DNA of 64,000 bases from Heterobilharzia americana. Taxonomy: Eukaryota > Platyhelminthes > Trematoda > Strigeidida > Schistosomatidae. The position numbers and the translations under genes are program-made. The DNA lies in NCBI GenBank assembly GCA_944470555.2, contig OX104130.1, forward strand, positions 64,919,160 to 64,983,159, written 5' to 3'. Positions 50,196 to 62,174 of the stretch are shown one piece after another (positions within the stretch are counted from its first letter, which is position 1; each line of letters starts with the position of its first letter). The notes below the pieces were generated by a model. That model searched no databases, was not told the origin of the DNA, and saw only the letters and a list, made by a program, of their open reading frames with translations.

Positions 50196-52404
50196 AGCTA
50201 TTAGTTTTTCTTGTCAATGAAATTCACCAGAATTTCTAGGTGCCTAATGCTTCAGTATCCCACTGGGTTCTGACCAAGATAGGTGACATAGCTATCTAAA
50301 TAACACAAGGTGTCAACATTCTAGAAAAAAATTGGTATTGTATGCTATCATGATTACTGTAAATCAGTTCATTTTAATGTCTGCTTCAAAATTCCACAAC
50401 AGAACCTCAGGTAAATAATCGCTGAACTTTTAGTAAATTTAGGTGTAGAAAGCATTACTAGCTTATCAAAGATATTATACAGAGTTTGAACCATGTGCAA
50501 GAAGTTTACATGGAAGTGCAGCAGGTATAAGGAGGTGGCTGTAGAGCTTGTCGATGAACTCAATCATTAAATGCTGATCTAAAACTATAATAATTCAAAA
50601 CTTAATGCTAGAATTACGCATAAAAATCTGGAGTGAAAACATGAGATTTCTCTAAAATGCATTTCACTATGAAAAAACAGATATAATTAATAGTAAGACC
50701 ACAGACTTTAGATCATGAAGTGTTTAGATATCTATAACACATCATCAAAAGCATTTTGTAAGTGCATCATCAAATAAAATAAGTAGCAGAAGGCTATGTC
50801 AAACGCAAATGACACATGAGAAGGAAGGGTATGCATAAACTCAAGATTAGCAGAGGAGATAAAGATTAAGAATAAGTTCAATAAATGACATGATAAATAT
50901 GAGAAGATCTGGAAAGACTGAAGTGAAGTCACAAAATGACACAAAAAGCCAACATGCTCACTCTCTAAACCTAAATATGCTGTAGAGAAATGCTATGTGC
51001 AACGGCAAGCATAAAACATTAAAATGATAGGTATATTTACTACTACTTGTTATTACCAAGTAATATAAATTTGACAGAAAAAAAACAGTGTCAGCCAAGT
51101 GACATGTAATTCACTAATAATGGGATAAAAAAGGAGTTTGAGTAACAGTCTACTTTATTTAATCCAACTCTAGGTTTCTGATTTACCCATTAAAATGGTT
51201 TACTGCAAACACCCATTCACAATGATGCATTTTCACGGTTTAGACTAAATTCATGCAGTAACTTACAAGAAAAATTTTAAATACATTCTGTAGCGGGTAC
51301 TTTTCTCTCCCAAATCACATTTCATGCAAGATCTCCAATAGTGTGCTCTTACAAACCACTACTTCGTAAGCAGTGAGTGCATAATAATACTATCTCCTGT
51401 AACACAGAAGAACCAATACAACTCGTATGCATCTTGCTGAATAAATACCAGTCCAGTTCTCGAACTCAAACATGAAATGCATGTAAGAGGTTCAAATGTT
51501 TTGTAACACAACTGTGAACTCCCATACTACACCACCAATACAGACTAGACAACAAATAAGCCACTAATAGCTTGTCTTTAGATATCGACGTAGGAAGGGG
51601 GATCTGACTATCTCGGGATCAGGCTGATAAGCACCCAAAAAGCAGCTGTCCCTTCCAATGTAACTCTCCTGAGAACTTTATGCATCCCACCTAGGCTCTA
51701 CACAACTCAGTCATATAAAAACACTGCAGAGATGTCTTCTCATCAGCTTGAGCAATGTAGCACTTCTGCACACTTCTCTCCAGCATGTTACATTCAGACC
51801 AAATAAAATCCTGCCAACAGCTGGTCGTTACAGTCTCCAGCTTGACCAGAAATCAGTGATGTCAGTCAAGGAAGATTAAACTTAAACTGAACTTGGCAGA
51901 TATCTCCCACAGCTCTGACTTTTACATAACAAGTTAGGATGCTGATTTGATTCTCAATTCCTGTTCATTTATCTTCCAGTGCCTTTCTATTAAATGATTG
52001 TATCAGTTTCTTATGAATTCTTTAAGTGAAAGATTCCTGGTCATTGAAGATATAATTTAAACTACTACTCTAACAAACTGACCACTTGCTTCTCCTTGTG
52101 TTTCTTCTGAGTCTTTCTGTGATCAACTGCTTGAAGATGCCGAAAATGTTTAGTTTTTTATCTAGATGGTATCTGGATGTCATTGTTATTAATTTCACGT
52201 CTAAAGATGTACTACTTTGACGAAATGCAAGTAGCTTGAAGCAAAATTCAGAAAACCACCTTTGTCACACTTTTGGAAGGTGATTATTCTATTCAAACAC
52301 AGAAGGAACTTGTCCTTACACCTGTACGAATTCGATGGATGAAAGATGTGAATTAAGTTGATATGTTAACTGGGGATATCACAAAAACTAATAGTGCAAC
52401 ATAC
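48843..52404 (-). other. Engrailed intron inside the homeobox
   Basis: 3562 bp, GT-AG, interrupting homeodomain codon 24. It holds a (TA)n tract at 50137-50191. The 51180-52250 segment is less AT-rich and looks like an old interspersed repeat, but I could not classify it and see no long ORF. Nothing else is recognised. Confidence 0.8.
50137..50191. repeat. (TA)n microsatellite
   Basis: About 55 bp of uninterrupted TA dinucleotides, seen directly. Confidence 0.98.
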
Positions 52405-52525
52405 CGGTTCTGTTCAAATTCCTGACTCAAACGTTTGAGTTGCGGAACAGTGAACGAAGTTCTTGGTCGCTTTAAATTAAGTTCATCATGTGACCGATTC
52501 ATCCGCGGTTTCCTTATTCTTGGAC
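52405..52525 (-). CDS. en: Engrailed homeobox protein, linker and homeodomain N-terminal exon
   Basis: A 121-nt exon lies between acceptor tttgcatttcag and donor AACCG|gtatgt. It begins in phase 1 (a preceding G would give GPRIRKPR, the engrailed block just before the homeodomain, usually SGPRTRR/KPK). It continues through MNRSHDELNL to the homeodomain N-terminal arm and helix 1 (KRPRTSFTVPQLKRLSQEF), with L16 and F20 in place. It ends inside the codon for homeodomain Arg24. The three exons together give an intact 60-residue homeodomain. The exon with the EH1 repressor motif and the EH2 motif (WPAWVYCTR-like) was searched for on the minus strand up to 64000 and not found. Confidence 0.95.
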
Positions 52526-52729
52526 CTGAAATGCAAACGAACAAAGATTGTACGAATAATCTCAGTCGGTTTTTATCCTTAAACACATGTTATGAGGCAT
52601 GCCAAAATTAATAATCCAAAAAGCTTACAACGATTTATGCTAACTCACACTCCTGAACCCTCCATACAAAACAAGTCTGGACAACTTTAAAACTATTTAC
52701 TTAACTACACTTAGCTCTCTTGAAGCCTG

Positions 52730-54775
52730 CTTGAACTTTGGGCTATCACAATATACTGCATCGAATTTCTCCTTTCTATATTATTTTAATGGTTCACTTA
52801 TGTCAACTAGTCACGATGAAAGGAAAGGTTGTATAAAAAGTAGAGATCACCCTGGCGTCAAAAGACCTAACTGCCTAATTAAGTCTGAAATACAACGTCT
52901 GGATACTAATTACAACAAGAAGTTTCTGTTTCGTAGGAACTCTTCCAATATATGGAAACCATTTAAAGAGCTTACTGGTAGAAAACAGATGACAAAAGAA
53001 GCCTGTTCGGATGTCTGCGCGTTAAACAAGTCATTCATACGTCGGCAAGCTAATTTCATGCTTCCTAATGTCCAAAGTCAAATGGTCAGCCACTTTCCTA
53101 TTCTTGATACACATGATGTATTTAAATGTCTTAAATTCTTTAATCCATCCCAAAGCTTAGGTCCAGATGGTATTTCTAGTATTATACTCAGAAAATGTAC
53201 AGATCTCTTATGTTGTCCCCTTACAGATATCTTCAATGTATCATTTTCTTAAAACACAATACCCGCCGCTTGGAAAGCGATCAAAGTTGAATCCGTGCAT
53301 AAGTCATCTTCCGGATCAGATGTTACGTTACGGCCCATTGCTATAACTTCCTCTTTTCTGAAGACATTGGAGAAATTATTTATCCTTGTGACTGGGCCTT
53401 CATTTTCAAAGATCCGAAATAATTTGCTCACAAACACAGGAGAAGTACTTTAGATGCTGTCACTGTCTTGCATCATAATATTGTTTCTAGTCCAGATAAA
53501 GGTGTTAAGTATGTTCGTTGTGCCTTTATTGGACTACTCGTCGGCCTTTGACACTGTTCCTAGACCACTTTTGTTAATTAACCTTCCGTTACTCATACAG
53601 AGTCATGGGTTACAAAGTGTATGTATTCTAATTTTCATAAAAGGAAACAGTATACTGTCTCTAACGGGAGGTGATCCACTTCATTGCTTACTGAAGCTGG
53701 TGTGCCTCAAGGTGGTGTACTTTCTTCTTTTCTGATTTCATTCCTCCTGTATGATTTACCTTATTCTGTCGAAACTAATTTTATTAAGTATGCTGATGAC
53801 TTGACGGTGTTTATTCCAGTCAACTCCCACTTAGATTGTTCTAAATTAAATGGATTCTTGTCTCTTATTGACCAATGATCTCTCTCAAATGGTCTCAAGT
53901 TAAACCCTTTTAAATGTCAGACTGTTAGTTTTAGCCTCAGGTGTAAACAAAACTTGTGTGAGCTGTTTAGATCTCATGACGCCTGTTGCATTGGTGGTAT
54001 TTCCGCAAAAAGTAAATTGACTGTCAACTATCCTGGATTGAGTTTTACTTGTGGTCTTTGTTGGTCGTCTCATATCTTGCTGACTTGTAAAAAACCTTTC
54101 GTTTAACGTATTACATAAGGAAACCGAGGCTCTTTGATATGACTCAACTTCTACTTTTACAATTTATTAATTCCTGTATTTTACCTATTCTTCTCTATTG
54201 TTCCCCGTTGATCTTACCTGGTCTTTTAAAAAAAGGACTATGTTATATTGTGTAGGGCTTTCAAAAACCATAAGTAGAGTGAGTGCTGTGACACTGACCC
54301 AACTGATTAACACTTCATTTAATAGACATTTAAATCCCAGTAAGCAACTAGCAACAGTAATTTTAATTGACACTGAGCATCCACTTCATTCACAGCTCTC
54401 TCCTTGTATCCCCTCAGGGAGGACAAAAAAAAGCTACATAAGACTGTACGCTCGTACAGCCTTGTACAAGAATTCGACTGTACCTTACCTAGAACGCATA
54501 TTATTTGAGGAAAAAGGTGTCAGAAAAGAACTCACAAATCAACAGTTTCAATAATTTTATTAATGGTGTAGAATATTCTGAATTTCAATATTCTTTACAC
54601 CACTTAGATTCGTATGACAACACATTTCGAAATGTTGTAATGGAGTACATACATACATATATTTTGTTTTTGTTGTTGTTGCAATATATCATACTGAGAA
54701 TTCCAAACTGTAGCAAAAATTATTTGGAACAAAGCAAATTATTATTATTGTTATTATTATCAACCCTTAAATAGT
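52730..54775 (+). mobile_element. CR1/Jockey-type non-LTR retrotransposon fragment
   Basis: It starts inside the ORF, upstream of the RT (NKKFLFRRNSSNIWKPFKEL). RT blocks follow: SQSLGPDGISSIILRKC (about 53155), LRPIAITSSFLKTLEKL (about 53330), LDYSSAFDTVPRPLLL (about 53530), AGVPQGGVLSSFL (about 53695) and the catalytic KYADDLTVF (about 53790). Then come thumb and C-terminal segments (54198-54554) and a 3' end with a TTA-rich tail (about 54738-54765). It is broken by stops at about 53250, 53450 and 53880. It lies about 200 bp upstream of the engrailed linker exon, in the opposite orientation, so it is probably inside the next engrailed intron. Confidence 0.88.
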
Positions 54776-57030
54776 CTGGATTTAGCTGGTGGTAAACGAC
54801 CCTCTTCATCTATAGCTAAACATACCATAAAAGCAGGTCACAAAGTTGGCTGAAAATGTTTTTCTTACTTGTTTACTCAGATATTACTTGCAGTCGAAAT
54901 CTTCAATGGATTTATTTCCCAGTTTGTCAAACTTCATTAAATAGCATATTTCTCAGTGTTACGCAAGCATTTATTCAGATTTCACCAGTTTTATACGCAT
55001 ACATATGCACAAGAGACTGTTTGCAACAGGACATAGGGATTTAGATAAATTAAATTTATTCATTTATGCCATTTTGATTCTGACTTTTTCTATTATATCA
55101 TCAAGACAGGATTTTGTCCCAAATTCTGTTTGTTTTACTTCTACTTAAATCATATACGTAGGATTTTTCATAGACACATTCCATTGTGAATAATATCCCA
55201 CTTTAATAAAGGAGCATAAAACTCACTTTCTCATAAACATCATTTCCAGCTATCCTTTATCATCTTCGCTTACTTTTATGTGTCACTGAAGTTATTTGCC
55301 CTCACAATTGCTGTTTTACTGAAGGATATACTGATGCATTTCCAGTTTTGATGGATCATCATTTGTGATTGATGACTGTCTAATCCATCATCATTTTATT
55401 TTATTTTTTTGCTGTAGCCGTAAAATCAAACATTACCACTTGTTTACGAATAACCTCGATTGCATCAATGATATTGATTAATTCAGAGGATTGTAGTCAG
55501 TTTCTTATTTGCCTCACTTTATTACTTATAGCAGAAACATTTAACTGTAAATTGTAAGAAACATTTGTATATTTATATTTACCATCAACTAGGTCCTACC
55601 TGATACCAGTCTAAAGTACATAGTTAATAGGACATTCGAAGGAATATCTTAAGATCTTTCAGACTTCTTTTTATGACTATATTAAAGTTTTGTAATTCAC
55701 TATCCAAGGTACTCAATTTTCATTGCCAACCATAACACAGCATTTACAGCACATAAGATTATGCTTTGTAATCTATTTAGATTTTATACAAATCAAGTAC
55801 TTAATTCATAAATTCCATACACACAAACCATAACTTTTCCAAATAGTCGAATTATAATGAAGAATATTGATGGTAGAATTTAGTCTAGCTTTCAAAATAG
55901 CATAGCAGAGTGGATATAAGTAGTATATGTTGAGAGTGCAGTAGAAATTGTACGGAATTACCAGTAATACGTAACAATTCTACCCAGAGAAAGGCTAGAG
56001 GCAACGCGGACGTATGAAGAGTAAATCAAAGGAGAAGCGGAAGAGGAAATGAAACACATTTCGCAAATGATGGTTTTAGTGAAAGGTGTACTGTACCACA
56101 TGTCAACATTCCTTCCTTTGTCTTTGTCTTCTCGTTACCTCCAGTACTTCTTTCGAATTTGTAATCATAGACAGGATTAGAAGTTTAACCTTGATAGCTT
56201 TAAAATTGCAAACTGGATCATCTTATTACTCTCACCATTCTTAATCTGTCAGGATACTGGTAAAACCTTTAAATTACTGTATTTCTACGAAATATTCGGA
56301 AAGATGTAGGACTTGACTATAATGCCGGTATCCGCCATGTTGTCATTTAAGCTTAATATGACATTCTAGATTAAAAATACTACAACTAATGAAGACATCA
56401 GTTAAAATTACGCTCAAAATTATTCATTTCAAACACTGTCTGAACGGGATATTAGAAACTAATTTCAGTCACACCACATAAAGCTAACATAGTAGCATAC
56501 CGGATATCGGTCGTGCTCGGCTATATACTGATACATATGTTTTACCGCCAAGCAGATACTGCCTTTCACTTTGACAAATGAAAAATTCAAGCTATCAGTC
56601 AACAATTCCGGGAATATTGATGAGAAATGTCATCAATGAGTCAAGAAAATGTTGCAAGATAAACACTATGAAAACCTGAAAACAATCAATGGTCCGATAA
56701 TTTTAAATTGGATTTCCTTATGTATCCTAGTGCTGCCATCCCTTTTCAAGAAATCTCAAGTTAAATGAGTTTATTCAAATCATCGGTGTTACCATGCAAT
56801 AGTTTCTCTCAAATAACTGAAATGGCCGCTTTCTGCCTAATATTTCTATGTCAGATTTTCTAGTGACCAATCAACAAAAAATGAGGTTTCCAACTGATTA
56901 TTTGAAATTTCAAGCTTCTAGGATTCTTACATGGAATTCATAAATTTTATTCTGTAAATAAGATTTAAATATTTGAGTACATTGTCAGTATCAGACTGAA
57001 TGCTCACTGAGACAATTCAAAGTGGACAAG
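54776..57030. other. Unassigned AT-rich stretch
   Basis: Apart from the dispersed repeat copy at 56325-56515, no gene or classified element is visible. The 62-codon frame at 54856-55044 has no recognised similarity. Confidence 0.6.
56325..56515 (+). repeat. Unclassified dispersed repeat, copy 2
   Basis: It matches 10050-10240 in the same orientation (tatgacattctagattaaaaatac, aaaattattcatttcaaacac, cataccggatatc). A weaker match may extend to about 56770 (tttcaagaaatctcaagtt against tttcaagagaatttcaagtt at about 10866). Confidence 0.6.
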
Positions 57031-57039
57031 TTCACAACT

Positions 57040-57312
57040 TTTGCTACTTCCAGTTGTATCTACCAATTCACATATACGTGCCAAAGCACATTCGTTAGAA
57101 GGACAGAGACATTGGCTCTTGTTCGCGTTTCTGAACATATCCTCAAGAATTTGAGTCTTAAAGGTTTACAGGGTTTAAATAGTGCATTCGCTTGGCATTA
57201 ACTTGATACTGGACATAAAGTCGACGCACTAAAGTCATTCAAAGCGATCAATAAACAACTGAAACCCACCGTTTTGCGATTGGTTGAAGTACTTGCAATT
57301 AAAGAACCTTAA
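57040..57312 (+). mobile_element. Penelope-like element 3' fragment (GIY-YIG nuclease, C-terminus)
   Basis: The + frame reads CIYQFTYTCQSTFVRRTETL, then RVSEHILKNLSLKGLQGLNS, one internal stop, LDTGHKVDALKSFKAINKQ and a stop at about 57310. The order matches the GIY-YIG nuclease of Penelope-like elements (usually Y-x-F-x-C-x-C...YVGRT...RVSEH...DTGH). It is a third variant, distinct from those at 6140 and 62175. Confidence 0.75.
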
Positions 57313-57849
57313 TCTATGTATTTGGAAAGATACTGTTGTCAGTCTTGCGTTATCTTCGTCATTTTAGTCCCCTAAATTCATAACTGCAAAATTTCGTGAC
57401 CTCATGATCCTCTGTTGTTTGGGGTAGTTTAAAGGCCGCCCTAGCAAAAATCAAAATAACCAATTGGGTTTCTTCATTTTGGCTAGAAAGGTCGATTTTC
57501 ATAAAAGAGTAGTCTAGCTGGTTATTTCAATTGTTGCTAAGATGGCCTTTAAAGTCACTCTTGTTGTTTATTTTCGTTTCATCTTTCGATCTGTTTCGAA
57601 ATTTACTCACACTTTCTGAGTTTTATTCGCCTTACTACTCAAATGAATGAAAATCTGTAAACTTTTTATTACGTTTAATAAACCATGATTTCATTTTTAC
57701 TACTTTTATGATAACCTTGTGAATAATCCCCTCCCATCTTTTTCTCTGTCTTCTTTAGAATATTCATTCTATCATTGTATAAAAAGTTAACCGTTGAGTA
57801 GTCCTAACCACTTCATCGAACTTAATCAGTTTTCGTCAACCTAAATCAT

Positions 57850-58440
57850 TGTTGTATAGTGACAATACATAGACGACACATTTACCTGATTGAAATCAGA
57901 AAGTATGGAGTTTTTTTTCGCACACATTAACTAGATTGTAGATGAAATCCAATTCACTTTTGGATTCAAAAATGAAGTAGGGAAATTACCTAGGTTACAT
58001 TACTAAATCAAGAGGAGAGAAGATAGAAGCTTAGATACAATTGTTTATATAGAACCAACACATTCGAATAAATACTTGGATTCCACATCATCTCAAACCA
58101 TATCTGTTAAGGTAGACTTGATAAAATGTGTAAGTAATCGGACTAGGAGTTTGACTGGTAAGTCAGAAAATCTAAATAAGGAACTAAAACACATCAGAGA
58201 GACACTACTTCTTAACACTCACCTTCAGGAATTGACTGGACAGTTTATAAAGACTAACAAAAGAGGGAGGAGCAATGTTTTTGGTGATCGCAACATCCCT
58301 AATAGGTAATTCAAATTCTCTGTAATGCTACCGTATCGAGAAGGCACATCGGAAATTTCACCAAGTATTCCTAACAATCCTGGTATTAGAATGGCATTCA
58401 AACCTTCAGAGTGACTATGAAAGAAGCATTCCTATCTACT
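57850..58440 (+). mobile_element. Penelope-like element fragment (RT palm to linker)
   Basis: It begins near a catalytic YIDDTF remnant (about 57865) and continues through NKYLDSTSSQTISVKVDLIK and the frame at 58076-58309 (NRTRSLTGKSENLNKELKHI). It aligns closely with minus-strand 2733-3450, for example NRARSLAGTSENLTKELKHI. It stops before the nuclease cysteines. It is broken by stops and frameshifts. Confidence 0.82.
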
Positions 58441-59640
58441 AGCAAAAGCACGTTATTTAACAGGTTTTCGATCATGAACATCATGTTCTATAGGCTGTAA
58501 GGTAGATGCTTATTCTGCTACCATTGTTTTCCTACTTTAATCAAATAATTTTCTGTGACTCATTTTGAAGACAGATGACTTTCTTAGCTTTTTCTATGGA
58601 GTCCGAAATAAATAAACTATTCGAGAGTATGGAGAATTCGAGGCGAAATAACAATAATGCTGTTGAATTATAACCTAATTATTATTTTATCGCTACTGCT
58701 ATATATGATACTAGAAAAACATGTTAACCTTTCAGCTATGCTGCAGAAATGACATTTTAATTTCATGAAATAAATTTCGCCTTACGGTCAAACTGAAGCA
58801 TGCAAACCTTGGGATCGACATTTAATAATCCTTTTATGGAATGATTTATTACATTGAAAATTAATAAAATGTACAAACTTCGAATCATGAATTTTCTTGA
58901 TTTTTCTCACTTCGTCACATAAGCAATCATTTAAGTATTCCTCCTTCATGTACACAAGGGAGAAATAAAGGTTCAAAATGTGCTTCAGATAATTAGGAAT
59001 ATCTGAGTAGTGCCGGGTGTTTAACCGTAGACAACTTCAAAAGTAAGATAAATATCGCTGGAGAAAAAAATACCTGCATTTTGGGATCAGTAAATATCCA
59101 TGAGTCAGCACACATAATCCACCATAAGACTTAGGGAGGTAACATCATACTTAAAAGCAGATCTAAGCATCTTAATGAAACGTGTGAAAAACATTAAAGA
59201 CAACACTGTAACCATCGGATAAACCCACGAAGGTCAAAATTAGAAGTAATAATCATAGTACTACTGCTATTATTAAGTAGTCTGAAAATGAGAACGAAAA
59301 ATATGAAAGGAGAGATTCACTACAAAATAAGAGATAAGTGATATTAAGGGGAAAATGGATATAGCACTGAACTAACGAATACTGAATATGCACACTTCTA
59401 TGGTATTTACTCCTCAAATAGAAAGTGGCAACATTTGTAAAAGAAAGTGTTGTATGAAAACACTATTTTCCCTTTGAAAATTCCATTTATCGAAAATGAT
59501 GTATTATTTAAGGAAAGCTAACTGGTTAAGTCAACCAAATCCATGCTGTATCATTCCTTGTTATTGCAGTTAGTACACAAATTTCAAATGAGGGACCCAC
59601 AAACTGTACAAACCAAAGTAAAAATGATGCACTTAAGAGT
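58441..59640. other. Unassigned AT-rich stretch
   Basis: No gene, repeat or element recognised. The 62-codon minus frame at 58788-58976 has no family signature. Confidence 0.6.
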
Positions 59641-59644
59641 AATC

Positions 59645-60265
59645 CACCTGCTGAATCTCATAGATAGATGTCTTCGTAGCATTGCTTGCGTTTGATGGAA
59701 TCACCGTGTAAGGAATGTTGAGGTCAGATGAAGGGTACCAGGCAAGATAGGCAAACCAGTTGATGAGGTTGTGAACCTTCGTTGGCTGGGATGGCTAGGA
59801 CATGTCTTGCCTGTGCCTATCCGCCGTGTACCTCTGCATACCAAGCTAGAGTAAGCTGGATTTGGTTGAAAGAGGGCTCATGCTGACCAGATTAAGATAT
59901 GGTATCAGTCGGGGAAGTTTCTGACTTCTGGTTTAAGCTATATTTTGAGATGCAGACTACCCGGATAGAGTCCTTGAGACAATGAAAATCAGTGGTTCAG
60001 GATTCTTGGTGACAAGACTTAAAATCGTTCACACTGGTGCAGATATATTCACTCTTTGACATCTTCTAAAGCCTGAAAATCTGCACTAACCTTTATCTTC
60101 AAATTATTGATTCTCTCGCACAGTTTCGCCTATTTTTATATCATTCTTTTTCATTCTATCTGTTCTTGGTATACTACTGTGAACTGTGACAACTTGAACT
60201 GATGCACTTGTGTGCGAGGTTGTACGTTGATTTTATGTGTCTGTCTGCCAATAAATCTTACAGTT
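59645..60265 (+). mobile_element. Non-LTR retrotransposon 3' end (C-terminal domain and 3' UTR)
   Basis: Plus-strand frames read IDRCLRSIACVWWNHRVSN, then VVNLRWLGWLGHVLPVPIRR, a Trp/Gly/His pattern typical of the region after the RT in schistosome LINEs (usually ...WLGHVLRMP...). An eroded C-terminus and 3' UTR follow, ending near aataaatcttacag. It is a separate family from the RTE/SR2-like copies. The internal TAA at about 59850 shows it is dead. Confidence 0.75.
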
Positions 60266-61220
60266 GTCGCCTTTGAAAATCACCTTCATATTTCAATGAG
60301 TAATGACAACAGTGAGGGCCTGAGTTTCAACTTGTAGATCGTTTTTGAACTGAATCAGTTCTAATTATTGCTAATCGCCCGATACCCAAGGAAATGAGTT
60401 CTGATCTAATGTCTCCTAGATTGATGGTCTTGTTACAAACTTCGCCGATGAAATCCAACCAGAACCCAGAAGTAAGTAATGAGCTGAATGGAAAGTCAAA
60501 TTCAAGGATTCTCAAAGCTGGGTATAAGACTAAATCCACTTCGTCTTTATTGGTTCTCTAATTAGTTTAAGTTCATGGTGAAGATTTTGTTTAAGTTTAC
60601 TGTCATTATCTTGATACGCAAGTGTTTTGACCAGAAGTTTTGTTTCGTACACCAATTAGTTCCGGATCTAGTTGGAATGTGCAGAAGATCAAAGGAAAGC
60701 TGCACTCAATAAATACCATAAAACTGTATTTTAAAAATATTTCCACACATTCCGCAGAAAGTAATCTTCCAACTTGGAATGTCTCACATAGTACTAAAGT
60801 ATCTCATATTCAGATAAGCTATGTCGGTTAAAGTCAAATGGAAAAAAGTAATTCTAACATCTTTATAAATAGTGCTACGCATTTCCGGTGATGCAATTTT
60901 CTTACACCTTCATCCAAATAAATAAACAGTTCTAAATAAGAAACATTACTAACGGGAGGATAAATGATTGAAATTCTTATAAGACACAAACAGAAAAAGA
61001 GACAAAAAGCTACCTTCGAATACTGTTCCATTTCCTCCTTTAATTCACTTTAAATGCTTTCTAGTTCCTGCTTATTTTAACAGGTTTTACTGTATACACC
61101 TTTGAAGTATTACTCATAACTCAGTTACACGTGTTTCTATTTGTTAACGCGTCTCCTTGCTTACTAATACCGCACCATTTCTTTTCACTCCATATCAGCA
61201 AAAATACGACAATCATAAAT
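60266..61220. other. Unassigned stretch
   Basis: No gene recognised. A 70-codon minus frame (60327-60539) and small frames at 60640-61031 show no known domain. Confidence 0.55.
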
Positions 61221-61221
61221 G

Positions 61222-61575
61222 GATAGCGTCTAGCATTAGGATTCATGACAAGTGCTTCGTCCTGTTTAGAAATCTGCAGCTAAGTGTACCTGCCTCCCAA
61301 TGAGTGAGTGAGTGAGTGAGTGAGTGAGAGAGTGAGGGAGGGAGGGAGGGAGTGATAGTGTCCCTACTAACAGTGGAACCCAGGACCAATCGCTTCCAAC
61401 CCCAGAGTGTTACGCGCTTGGCCACTGAGTCATGATAGTCACTTCTTGTACGACGGGAATAGCATACCTTAGATATCACAGGTTACAATTCCCCGTCGTT
61501 GACTGTACTAAATCAATAGGTCACTATTGATGTGCGTCCTGGATTTCATTGCTAGCCGCTTTCCATCTTAAAAGT
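61222..61575 (-). repeat. SM-alpha-type hammerhead repeat with internal (TGAG)n expansion
   Basis: It has the 3' half of the hammerhead in reverse (agcgtctagcattaggattcatgacaagtgcttcgtcctgtt) and a tRNA-like head at 61375-61440. Between them a TGAG repeat, then GGGA (about 61302-61352), has expanded from the cactgag-like spacer found in other copies. A further + half (gtgcgtcctggatttcattgctagcc) lies about 310 bp away. Confidence 0.75.
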
Positions 61576-62174
61576 ACGGATAATAATGAGGCATCCATTC
61601 ATTCACCAATCAATGACAGGAAATTGCAAGCTATAATGTCTAAATGGTGAATATGAATCATGTATTGTCCTTCCTTCATATAGTCGACTGACAGAGATTA
61701 TAGATTTTAAAGCAATAAGCTAAACATCAACAATTCTAGCTCATTGCAATTTTCGCAATTTTAGCTAGCGTTTTGAAGGTATATAGACTAAAAGTAGAAT
61801 GATACAACTAAGTAAAGTCCAAATATTAAACTAAATAGATATCAACAAATTAAACATTTGATGTGAGTCTTCCTTGCAATTTAGTCCACACCCTGAATGA
61901 TTATTACCTCTATAAGATTAAATTTTCGAACTATTAAGTTCACATCATAGAGTGTGATATTTCCAATACAGAACTATAAAAGAATGTAGCATCTAGTAGT
62001 TGTCATCAATCAGTAACCATGAGACTCATCGAAACAGTCGAAGAAACACAAAAGTCAATCTTCAGGGAACCTTGGAATGAACAATACACTTGTTTGTAAA
62101 GTTTGGTACCATTGAGCCAAAAAAGAATCTAACTCATTTGCTTTGCACAAGAATAGGAATTCGAGCAAATGAAA

